Origin: Polyangiaceae bacterium
GTDB lineage: Bacteria > Myxococcota_A > Polyangia > Polyangiales > Polyangiaceae
DNA: 64,000 bases
Assembly (NCBI GenBank): GCA_020633205.1
Contig: JACKEB010000011.1
Coordinates: 186,001-250,000 of the forward strand
Direction: 5' to 3'
The notes beneath the pieces were generated by a model that did not search any database, was not told the DNA's origin, and saw nothing but the letters and a program-made list of their open reading frames with translations. The position numbers and the translations under genes are program-made. Positions 44,634 to 51,767 of this stretch are shown here, piece by piece; positions within the stretch are counted from its first letter, which is position 1; the number at the start of each line of letters is the position of its first letter.

Positions 44634-45827
44634 CTATTCCTGCTCTGGGGGCTGCGAGAGCTCACGTGCTGGGACGGCGACGCTGGTATCTGGGTCGGAG
44701 GTGAAGCCGCGGACGAAGCTGCGGCCGTTCTCCGGATCGCACGCCAGGACAGCGTGCAGCGCGTCCACGCGGAGGCTCGCTGAACTCTTGTGTTTCGTGA
44801 GGCGTTTGGCTTGCGCCAGTAGGAGCGCGCGCTGCGCGTCGCTGACCGGCTGACTGCAGAGCATCTTGATGGACGTGGCTACGTTGCTGTTGAACGGGTC
44901 GATCTTTGCCGTAGGGATCCAAGCAATCGCTTTGTCCCAGAGCGGTTTGCAAAAGCCGATGGCGAGGATCCCAAGCGCAGCCTCCGCGACCTGGTCATCC
45001 GCGAGGGCGCGGTCATAGATCGGGCAGTTGTCCTCGACGGTGATGTACATGCTCATCACGACGATCGACAGGCGTTCTGCGTACGCTGCCGCCTCGAACC
45101 GTCGCAGCACCCGGGCTACGACACCGGGAACCTTGCGCGCAAGAATGGACATTTCGGTTCGCGTATCCGAATCGGGGGCGTGGTCCATCAGGTCCAGCAG
45201 AAGCGTCCCGGCCTTTGAGTTCTGCGTGAAGTCGATTTGACCAACCAACTTCGCGATGGGCACGCGCACCGCCTCGTTGTGTTCTTCTGCCAGCGCCGCG
45301 ATCAACTGGTTCGCTTCCGTGGCGTCCGTGATGCTCGCCTTGTCCGACGCCAACGCGTAGACGGCCGCGAAGCGCACGGCGTCGTCGGTCGACGCAAGCA
45401 GACTGAACAGCGTCGCGCGCGCGGATTCGAGCTCTCTCCAGTCGAGCTCCTGCCAGGCCTTCCACGCATCGCAGCTAGGCCCCTTCTTTTCCACCAGCTT
45501 GCAGCTCGCGAGCTGCACTTTGAGGCCGTTGATTTGCCGGACCAGCAGCGGATCTTCGTGCAGCGGTTGCGGCGCAGCCTCCGCGTCCGAATCGACCTCG
45601 GAGACACTCAGCGCTTTGGGTTCCGTGGGCCGAGGGGTGGCGCCGCAAGCGCCCAAGCCAGTTGAGATGAACAGGGCCCCGCAAATCAACAGCGACCGAG
45701 CGGCGGAGAACGCAGAGCGCGAAATCACAACACGTCCAAGTGCGCTTGGCCTGGCGGCCCTGCCAGGAGTTTCCTCGGAGTGGCTGGTCGCTCCTGAAGT
45801 TGGCAACCGGTGAGGCATGCGTTTCAC
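44634..45827 (-). CDS. HEAT-like repeat lipoprotein 1 of 4
   Basis: 397 residues from GTG 45827 (GTGA overlap with the gene upstream); ATG 45818 is also possible. The lipobox (STGLGAC) comes late (about residue 61), so the true start may be further in. The rest is helical: LLASTDDAVRFAAVYALASD and similar pairs resemble HEAT/Armadillo repeats. Shared with its three neighbours are paired Cys (CKLVEKKGPSCDAW), a QAKRLTK segment and a terminal LACDPENGRSFVRGFTSDPDTSVAVPAREL. Possible scaffold for envelope proteins; unknown function. Confidence 0.75.
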   Translation of the reverse strand: MKRMPHRLPTSGATSHSEETPGRAARPSALGRVVISRSAFSAARSLLICGALFISTGLGACGATPRPTEPKALSVSEVDSDAEAAPQPLHEDPLLVRQINGLKVQLASCKLVEKKGPSCDAWKAWQELDWRELESARATLFSLLASTDDAVRFAAVYALASDKASITDATEANQLIAALAEEHNEAVRVPIAKLVGQIDFTQNSKAGTLLLDLMDHAPDSDTRTEMSILARKVPGVVARVLRRFEAAAYAERLSIVVMSMYITVEDNCPIYDRALADDQVAEAALGILAIGFCKPLWDKAIAWIPTAKIDPFNSNVATSIKMLCSQPVSDAQRALLLAQAKRLTKHKSSASLRVDALHAVLACDPENGRSFVRGFTSDPDTSVAVPARELSQPPEQE

Positions 45828-46948
45828 TGCTTGGCCGCGCCCCGCTCTAGGAGTTGGCGTGCGGAGATTGCGGTGCCTTCGTCCGGATCGTTCGTGAACT
45901 TGCGCACGAAGGCGGGCCCCCCTTTGGGGTCACAGATCAGCACGCTCGCCAGCGCCTCTGCTCGCACGTCGCTTGCCGCCTTGCCCTGGCTGAATCGCTT
46001 CGCTTGTTTGAGCAAGCGCGCGCGTTGACCTGAACTGAGCTTGCGGCGACAGAAGTCCCCTATCGACTCTGAGAGAGTGAACTCCTCAATGTCCTCCTCG
46101 TCTTCTTCCTCGCTGGGCGGCTCCACGGAAGCCAGCCAGTCGATCGCTGCGTCCCAGCTCGATGAGCAGCTGTCGTCCAGGTCCGCTGCCAGGCCATCGA
46201 ATGCGAGCTCCGCAGGTAGCCGCGGCTTACCCGCGATGGCCTTTGCGTAGATGGTGCAACGCTGTTTCGGTTCCGCAAAGCGCAGTGCGCGAACGATCGC
46301 GCCTTGTATCGAACCGTCGGATTGGTCGTAGAGTCGCAGGAGAAGCGGCCTAACCCCAGCGTCGTTGGTCAGGGAATCAATCAAATCCTCGCGGAAAGCA
46401 AGTTCGGGGTGACGCTTCACCAAATCGTAGGCTCGCCGCCGTAGCTCCGGATATCGTAGCGCCACTTTTGCGATGAACTGAGTGAGCCTGTGTCGAACCT
46501 CGGGGTCGCTCTCGCTTACGCTTGCGTCCACGACTGCGGCGGCGATGGCTTCGCTCGCGATTGCGTGTGGTGACCGATAGAGGGTGGTGATCGCGGCCTG
46601 GCGCTGGGCGGGAGCCGGAGCGCGGAGCAGCTGGACGAGCTCGGCGATCGGCGCGCCCTCCGCAGCCCAATCGATGGCCCAGATCTCCTTCGCTCCGGGG
46701 CACTTGTTTCGATACTCCGCCGGATGCTTGCACGCACCGAGCTTCTCGGCTGCGCTCCTGAACTCCTTGAGTCGAGGGTCGTCCGGCGCCGCAACGGGTT
46801 CGGGTGCGACAGCGCTTGGACGCTCCTTTGCCATTGGGCCACGTTGCGTGCTGTGGGGGGCTGGGGTTGACCCACACGCAGTCAGCAGCCCAATCAGTCC
46901 AACCAACCCGCTCACGAACCTCACGCTGGTACCCGTCTCCCCGTGCAT
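45824..46948 (-). CDS. HEAT-like repeat lipoprotein 2 of 4
   Basis: 374 residues. Lipobox GLLTAC. Cys pair CKHPAEYRNKC, HEAT-like helices (LLRAPAPAQRQAAITTLY), an acidic loop (SEEEDEEDIEEF), then LLKQAKRFSQGKAASDVRAEALASVLICDPKGGPAFVRKFTNDPDEGTAISARQLL, the conserved family ending. Same order of elements as the neighbours. It overlaps gene 1 by 4 bp and is 36 bp from gene 3, so the four genes form one transcription unit. Confidence 0.75.
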   Translation of the reverse strand: MHGETGTSVRFVSGLVGLIGLLTACGSTPAPHSTQRGPMAKERPSAVAPEPVAAPDDPRLKEFRSAAEKLGACKHPAEYRNKCPGAKEIWAIDWAAEGAPIAELVQLLRAPAPAQRQAAITTLYRSPHAIASEAIAAAVVDASVSESDPEVRHRLTQFIAKVALRYPELRRRAYDLVKRHPELAFREDLIDSLTNDAGVRPLLLRLYDQSDGSIQGAIVRALRFAEPKQRCTIYAKAIAGKPRLPAELAFDGLAADLDDSCSSSWDAAIDWLASVEPPSEEEDEEDIEEFTLSESIGDFCRRKLSSGQRARLLKQAKRFSQGKAASDVRAEALASVLICDPKGGPAFVRKFTNDPDEGTAISARQLLERGAAKQ

Positions 46949-46984
46949 TGTCAGATCGAATCAGCCGCTCATCAAGCAGGCGCT

Positions 46985-48130
46985 TTACGGCTGGGTGCTC
47001 TTCGCGCTGGCTTGAGGTGGCACGCCAAGTAATTTCCGTGCGGCTTCGGCAACCTTGTCGTCGGAGTCCCCAGTGAACAGTTTCACGAACGCGCGCCCGG
47101 CTTTGGGATCGCACAGCAGGACGGACTTGAGTGCGTTCACGCGCAGCTCCGGAGGACCTTCCGGTTTGCTGAAGCGCTTGGCTTGCATGAGCAGGCGAGC
47201 GCGTTGGGCAGCGCTGACCTTCAGCCCGCAGAAGTCACCAATCGAATTCGTTGCGGAGAACCCTTCGGGGGACATGGCCTCGTCCATATCCTCATCTTCG
47301 TCCGGGAAATGCGGTGTCGTTTTGGAGAGCTCGCTGGTCTCGAGCCAGGCGATGGCGGCGTCCCACTGCTTGGGACAGTGATCCTCAACGCTGACCAGAT
47401 TGATTAACGCCGACTCACCAGGTCCCGAGCTTCGGGTGGCGAACGCCTTCTCGTAGACTCCACAGCGAACTTCGGGTGCGGCGAACGTGGCGGCGCGCAC
47501 GATGGATTCTTGGACCTCCGGCTCGGCCGCATCGAACATGCGCAACAGCAGCGGACCCGCCTTGGAGTCGTATTGCAGAGCGTCGACGAGCACGGAGCGC
47601 ACACCCGGATTCGTGTGGTGCTCGATGAGGGCGTAGAGGCGCTCGCGGTTTTTCGGGTTGGCGAGTAGCTCATCGATCAGTGGCGCGAACGCCGCGGCCA
47701 CCATGTCGTCGGTTTCCTTCTCCATGACGTCGAGCACCCTGGTCGCGAGCTCTGGGTACCGCTTCAGCGCCTTGGCTTGAGTCACTGCATAAGCCGCGAC
47801 CTGCCGTTGGACTGGATTCGGGGAGCCGACCAAGGCGAAGAGGTACAAGACTGGAGCATCTGGAGCGGCCCAGTCGAACGCCAGAAACTCCTCCCAGCGG
47901 GGGCAGGACTCCCGAGAGTCGCTCGGCTCCGTGCAGAGCGCGAGCTCGTCGGCTAGCGCCCGCAGCTGGACGAGCCTTGGATCTTCCAGGTTCACGGGTT
48001 CGACTGGCGCCTCCGGGGTCGCTGTTGCGGGCTGCTTTGCCGTTGTGGGCGGTGGGGATTGAGCTGGGGACTGGCCCCCGCACGCAACGACGAGCGGAAA
48101 CAGGGCTGCTAACAAACTGCGCGAGTGCAT
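46985..48130 (-). CDS. HEAT-like repeat lipoprotein 3 of 4
   Basis: 381 residues. Lipobox LVVAC (residues 13-17). Cys pair CTEPSDSRESC, helical repeats (VGSPNPVQRQVAAYAV), an acidic stretch (DEDEDMDEAMS) in the same place as in gene 2, and the ending LLCDPKAGRAFVKLFTGDSDDKVAEAARKLLG. Its ATG shares one base with the stop of gene 4 (TGATG). This and gene 2 are the most alike pair, sharing the acidic loop and the FC(R/G) segment after IGD. Confidence 0.75.
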   Translation of the reverse strand: MHSRSLLAALFPLVVACGGQSPAQSPPPTTAKQPATATPEAPVEPVNLEDPRLVQLRALADELALCTEPSDSRESCPRWEEFLAFDWAAPDAPVLYLFALVGSPNPVQRQVAAYAVTQAKALKRYPELATRVLDVMEKETDDMVAAAFAPLIDELLANPKNRERLYALIEHHTNPGVRSVLVDALQYDSKAGPLLLRMFDAAEPEVQESIVRAATFAAPEVRCGVYEKAFATRSSGPGESALINLVSVEDHCPKQWDAAIAWLETSELSKTTPHFPDEDEDMDEAMSPEGFSATNSIGDFCGLKVSAAQRARLLMQAKRFSKPEGPPELRVNALKSVLLCDPKAGRAFVKLFTGDSDDKVAEAARKLLGVPPQASAKSTQP

Positions 48131-49236
48131 CAGAGTACATCCATGTGTGCTTGGCCCGGCGGCTCCGCCAAGAGTTTCCGTGCGGCTTCGGCGACCTTCG
48201 GGTCCTTGTCTTTGGTGAAGGCCCGCACGAACCCGGGGCCGAGCTTCGCGTCGCAGCGCATCACCGACTTGAGCGCGCCGCTACGGATCTCCGGGCGCCC
48301 TCTCATCGCCAGGCGCTTGGCCTGAGCCAGGAGCTGCGCGTGTTGACGCGGGTTGCCCGGCCAGGCGCAAAGGTTGCCGATGTTCTCGCCCACGTTGGAG
48401 TCCGCGGGTGGCTCCTTCAGCTTGCCTAGCCAAGCCAGAGCAGGCGTCAGCAAGTCCTGACAACGATTCGTGGTCGCGATGGCTGCCACGGCATCGTCCG
48501 CCATGTCGTTGTCCCCGCTCTTGAGCGCCTTGGCGTAGACGGCGCAGGCGCTCTTCTCTTCCCCGAGGAAAACACCTTGGACGATGGCGCGCTTCAGCTC
48601 GACGTCCGCCGAGTCATACATCCCAAGCAGGATGGCCGCCGTCTCCGGGATGAGCCCGGCCTCTTGCACCACCGCGAGGTGGAGCGCCTTGTTCGGGTGC
48701 GCCTTCACGATGCCATGGGCGCGATCCAAGAGCCCGACGCTGGCGAAGTCGAGCACCTGCAGCGCGCGCACCAGCGCGGGACCCACCTGCGCGTCTTGCT
48801 CCTTCTCAATCGCCGTCAACAGCTTGCTCGCGAGCGCCTTGTCCGTCTGAAAGCGCGTGCACAGGCTCAACGCATCCGCTGCGGCATACCGAACGGCCGC
48901 GTGCTCTGACGCGAGCAAGCCAATCAAGAGCTCATCGCGGTCCTTGCCATCGAACCAGTCGCTGCGGCGCCGACTCCACTCTTCCCACTCGGTGCAGTTC
49001 TCGTACGCACCCACCGGTTCCGGGCGGCAATTCTCCAGCGCCTTGGCGGCGCGCTCGATCTCCGCCACCGCCGGTGACTCTTCAGCCGGCTTCTGGCTGC
49101 CGGGATCGCTGCTCGAGGCTGAAGCTGGAGGCGCCGCATCGGGCAGCAAATCAGGCACATCTTGAATTGGCTTTGCCCGAGGCGAACACCCCAGCGCCAA
49201 CACGGCCACGCTTGCGACCCACCAATAGCGTCCCAT
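48130..49236 (-). CDS. HEAT-like repeat lipoprotein 4 of 4 (first in operon)
   Basis: 368 residues from ATG 49236 (49245 also in frame). Lipobox VLALGC. Cys pair CRPEPVGAYENC, HEAT-like helices (LLASEHAAVRYAAADAL), NLCAWPGNPRQHAQLLAQAKRLAM and the ending VMRCDAKLGPGFVRAFTKDKDPKVAEAARKLL. It is the promoter-proximal member. All four share the pattern Cys-pair / HEAT / QAKR / CD..G..FV..FT.D.D...A.ARxLL, so they arose by tandem duplication. Confidence 0.75.
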   Translation of the reverse strand: MGRYWWVASVAVLALGCSPRAKPIQDVPDLLPDAAPPASASSSDPGSQKPAEESPAVAEIERAAKALENCRPEPVGAYENCTEWEEWSRRRSDWFDGKDRDELLIGLLASEHAAVRYAAADALSLCTRFQTDKALASKLLTAIEKEQDAQVGPALVRALQVLDFASVGLLDRAHGIVKAHPNKALHLAVVQEAGLIPETAAILLGMYDSADVELKRAIVQGVFLGEEKSACAVYAKALKSGDNDMADDAVAAIATTNRCQDLLTPALAWLGKLKEPPADSNVGENIGNLCAWPGNPRQHAQLLAQAKRLAMRGRPEIRSGALKSVMRCDAKLGPGFVRAFTKDKDPKVAEAARKLLAEPPGQAHMDVL

Positions 49237-49290
49237 CGCCGGCAACGATGCGCCGACGATGGGTCCCGTTCCAAGCAGAAACGGCCTGCG

Positions 49291-49713
49291 TCAAGCCTCA
49301 GCCAGTGACCAACGCTTCTTCACCACCAGGCGAACCGCCAAATACAGCAACAACCCAAGGGGCCCGAGGTTCAGCGTCAAGAGCAAGCTCGGGACGACGA
49401 ACCAATGGCTGACCCCGTGGCGCAGGGCATCGCGACTCACCCAAGCCCCCACCATCAAGTCGAAAGACAGGTAGTGAGTCCAGCCCGCCAGGAACAACCA
49501 CGGCTCTTGAAACGCCCGCATGCCGCTCTCGAGATCCGTGAGCGGCACGAGCCCATTCTTGAACAGACACACGCCGTAGACGACGCCGAGCACCAAGAAC
49601 ACCGCAGCGCCATGCACGATGCGCTGGGTGAAGCGCCAGCGCGGCGCCACGATGAGCAACAACCAAAACGGCAGAATCAAGCCGTTCAACAAAGAGAACA
49701 GAAACGCAGGCAT
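49291..49713 (-). CDS. ABA4-like (DUF4281) integral membrane protein
   Basis: 140 residues from ATG 49713, backed by GGAGG 4 nt upstream. Four hydrophobic helices; WTHYLSFDLMVGAWVSRDAL and PSLLLTLNLGPLGLLLYLAVR match the conserved core of ABA4-like proteins. In plants and algae ABA4 takes part in carotenoid (neoxanthin) metabolism; bacterial members have no established role. No carotenoid genes are nearby. It stands alone between the HEAT cluster and the tRNA. Confidence 0.75.
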   Translation of the reverse strand: MPAFLFSLLNGLILPFWLLLIVAPRWRFTQRIVHGAAVFLVLGVVYGVCLFKNGLVPLTDLESGMRAFQEPWLFLAGWTHYLSFDLMVGAWVSRDALRHGVSHWFVVPSLLLTLNLGPLGLLLYLAVRLVVKKRWSLAEA

Positions 49714-50166
49714 ACGACCTCCGAAAAAACCACACGGAATTGCGCACGTTGAGACCGCTTTCACAAAACAGCGGCGTCGACGGCGAGCGATACGAAGCGG
49801 TGGTTCAGTAGGTCATAGAGCGGCGTGGTTCTCACGCCGAGGAGGAGACTAGCGGCGTGCCTGCAGCTTCGCAAGCCATTCAGCGCGGATACGAGCGATG
49901 CCTAGGTTCTGCCCGCGGATCGCCAGGTTGCACCTCGCGCGTATCCCCAAGGATATATGCCCCAAAATCCGGGTTTGGGGGTGAGGACAACCAGGTGCCT
50001 CCCGTGCGCCCACCCCACCCCCCCGCAGCCCCCTGAAAAGCCCTGAGAGCTGCGGTGCCAGGACCCAAAAGAGCCCAAATTCAGCCGAAATCCCCGCCCT
50101 TTGAGCGCAAATCTTGACTGAAGCACGCCTCTGGTCCAAACCACGTGACCTCGATCCGTCGAGACC
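49714..50166. other. Intergenic region upstream of tRNA-Ser
   Basis: 453 bp with no convincing gene. It contains an exact 23-bp copy of the dispersed G-rich motif (49969-49991) and polypyrimidine/polypurine stretches. Transcription of the tRNA must begin near its right end. Confidence 0.6.
49969..49991 (+). repeat. Dispersed G-rich motif, 23-bp exact copy of 12152-12174
   Basis: The core GGGTTTGGGGGTGAGGACA plus two flanking bases on each side matches the reverse complement of 12152-12174 without a mismatch. Confidence 0.9.
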
Positions 50167-50254
50167 GGAGGAGTGGCCGAGTGGTCGAAGGCAGCGGTTT
50201 TGAAAACCGCCGTAGTGAAAGCTACCGGGAGTTCGAATCTCTCCTCCTCCGCCA
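50167..50254 (+). tRNA. tRNA-Ser (anticodon UGA)
   Basis: 88 nt with encoded CCA. Acceptor stem GGAGGAG (50167-50173) pairs with CTCCTCC (50244-50250); discriminator G, then CCA. Anticodon stem GCGGT/ACCGC encloses loop TTTGAAA, so the anticodon is TGA. A long variable arm (GTAG-TGAAAG-CTAC) marks a class II tRNA, as expected for serine. T loop TTCGAAT. It reads UCA/UCG-type serine codons. Confidence 0.97.
50235..50252 (+). repeat. tRNA 3' end as attachment-like direct repeat, copy 1
   Basis: GAATCTCTCCTCCTCCGC in the T arm/acceptor of tRNA-Ser; identical to 50415-50432. Confidence 0.85.
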
Positions 50255-50304
50255 ACCTCAGCTCGCGCGAAGCGCGTGCTGAGGTTGCCTTCGGAGGAGA
50301 GATT
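50236..50304. terminator. Extended hairpin from tRNA-Ser 3' end
   Basis: AACCTCAGC (50254-50262) pairs with GCTGAGGTT (50278-50286) around a CGCG-GAAG-CGCG-like core, giving a strong stem right after CCA. The arms continue outward: AATCTCTCCTCC (50236-50247) with GGAGGAGAGATT (50293-50304). The inner stem may terminate or mark processing of the tRNA; there is no clean T-run. Confidence 0.6.
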
Positions 50305-50646
50305 GCCGGTCCGCGGGAGTTCGACCGGGAGTGGACGAGTCCAGCGCGCTGGACGAGTCAACGGACGGCCACGTTCGGCGAGCCCCTGCGAGCCGAAGCG
50401 GCGAAGCCGCTAGTGAATCTCTCCTCCTCCGCGTTGTGGTGTCTTGCGGTGTGAGGCAGGTGCTGGAGTGGCCTTCGCCTTCGGCTCGGAACCTGCGCAG
50501 CGGGGGACGCCGCAGTTGCGCAGGTGCGACTGGCGTGTGCGGCGACCGTGCGACGTTCGGCCGCTCAGAGACTTGGGCGAGCCCCTGCGAGCCGAAGCGC
50601 GGAACGCGCGGGTGAGCCTCGCTGGTTGCCTGTGATGGGACATCAG
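50255..50646. other. Repeat-bearing non-coding stretch at island edge
   Basis: About 390 bp with no convincing gene. It holds the tRNA hairpin, the second tRNA-end copy, and a 24-bp direct repeat at 50377-50400 and 50576-50599, each copy followed by a different small GC hairpin (GCGGCGAAGCCGC and GCGCGGAACGCGC). The look is of successive insertion scars. Confidence 0.75.
50415..50432 (+). repeat. Direct repeat of tRNA 3' end, copy 2 (att-like)
   Basis: 18-bp exact copy of the end of tRNA-Ser, 180 bp downstream. Duplication of a tRNA 3' end is what integration at a tRNA leaves behind. No integrase lies between the copies. Confidence 0.75.
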
Positions 50647-51192
50647 CTAGGTCATTGAGGGTAAGCGGAGTGGAAACGCGGGGTCGACATTACGAAGCTG
50701 GTCGAGCAGCGTACACGCTCGAGCGTACGCGAAGTCAGGACCGGTTGGCACGCCGCACTTGTCGACGAAGTAGCGACCATGGGCCAGCCAGTGACGATGG
50801 GTCATTAGCTGTTTGAACTCGCCGATCACCGCCTTCAGTCCGAGCACCTCGCGGGCCCACGCATCCAGGATGTCTTCGAGCTCAACTCGTCGCCCGTCCT
50901 TCTCGCGGTTCCTCAGCAGAGTTCTCGCGGTCTTGCTCAACGGCACCCTCGCCTTCATGCGGGTCCGCGCACGGAAGTCTTGCTGCAGCACGCCTTCCGT
51001 CGCGGCAACGATCGCTAGGTAGGCTCGTTCCTCGACCTCATCTCGAACAGCGCGGAGCGCTGCGATGTAGTCATCGTAGGGATATCCGAAGAACAGATTA
51101 TTGGCGTCTCGGGTGGCGTTAGCGCTCTGGCCCTCTGCCTCCAAAACCGCGATCTCTCTGAGGTACAGCTCGTGCGCCTCGTCGGGCGTCAT
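50647..51192 (-). CDS. HEPN-motif protein
   Basis: 181 residues. A largely helical protein with THRHWLAHGRYF, where Arg133-x4-His138 fits the RX4-6H catalytic motif of HEPN ribonucleases. Earlier helices carry YLAIVAATEGVLQQDFRARTRMK. HEPN domains act as RNA-cleaving toxins or effectors in toxin-antitoxin and abortive-infection systems. It overlaps the unknown gene 51189-51710 by 4 bp, in the toxin-antitoxin style, and lies directly at the edge of the putative defence island. The partner is not a recognisable MNT antitoxin. Function inferred. Confidence 0.65.
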   Translation of the reverse strand: MTPDEAHELYLREIAVLEAEGQSANATRDANNLFFGYPYDDYIAALRAVRDEVEERAYLAIVAATEGVLQQDFRARTRMKARVPLSKTARTLLRNREKDGRRVELEDILDAWAREVLGLKAVIGEFKQLMTHRHWLAHGRYFVDKCGVPTGPDFAYARACTLLDQLRNVDPAFPLRLPSMT

Positions 51193-51710
51193 GACTCTGA
51201 GTGGATGTTCGTGACGCGACCCAAGAGATCGAAGAAGCTCGCCTCGTCGACTTCGACCTTCTTACCACCTGCGAACCAGCACCACCGCGTGCCGCCTTCT
51301 TCCCGAAAGCGCAGGACAGTTTCACGTCGGAACTCGCACTCAAGATCGATACGGCCGCTCGCTCCGACAATCCGTGTTCCGTCAGGCTCGACGAAACCGA
51401 CAATCCCCATCCCTCGTGGTCGCAGTTCAACCCGCTTGGGCGGGTCACTCAGAATCTCGATGGCGAGTCCCGGCGCCATGTACTGCCCGAGGTTTGGCTC
51501 AGTGGTCGAGAAATCGATGTTCTGAAGCCTGACTGCTCTCTCCGTAGTCAGGGGCTCCAGCCAACCGCGAATAGACTCTCGGAGTGCTCTAAGATCGGCA
51601 ACCCACTGTTCTTGCTGGCGAGTCCAATAATCAGCCTCAGACTCGGGGCCATCATTCCCGCCTGGGCGGCCTTTGCGAACGGCTTCCAAGAACTTGCTGG
51701 CGCTCGTCAT
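51189..51710 (-). CDS. Unknown protein coupled to HEPN gene
   Basis: 173 residues, family not recognised. An N-terminal charged helical part (EADYWTRQQEQWVADLRALRESIRGWLEPLTTERAV) is followed by a beta-rich half (GMGIVGFVEPDGTRIVGASGRIDLECEF, VLRFREEGGTRWCWFAG). It precedes and overlaps the HEPN gene, so an antitoxin, sensor or regulator role is possible. It lies 57 bp downstream of hsdR on the same strand and may be read through from that operon. Confidence 0.6.
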   Translation of the reverse strand: MTSASKFLEAVRKGRPGGNDGPESEADYWTRQQEQWVADLRALRESIRGWLEPLTTERAVRLQNIDFSTTEPNLGQYMAPGLAIEILSDPPKRVELRPRGMGIVGFVEPDGTRIVGASGRIDLECEFRRETVLRFREEGGTRWCWFAGGKKVEVDEASFFDLLGRVTNIHSES

Positions 51711-51767
51711 CCTGGAAGACTAGCACCACCCTAAAGGCGAGAGAAGCAGCCGGCCGGCGAGTTTCAG

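Noticed and set aside
50235..50432. A complete integrated element between the tRNA-end repeats
   Set aside because: Only 180 bp lie between the two copies and no gene is inside; at most a scar.
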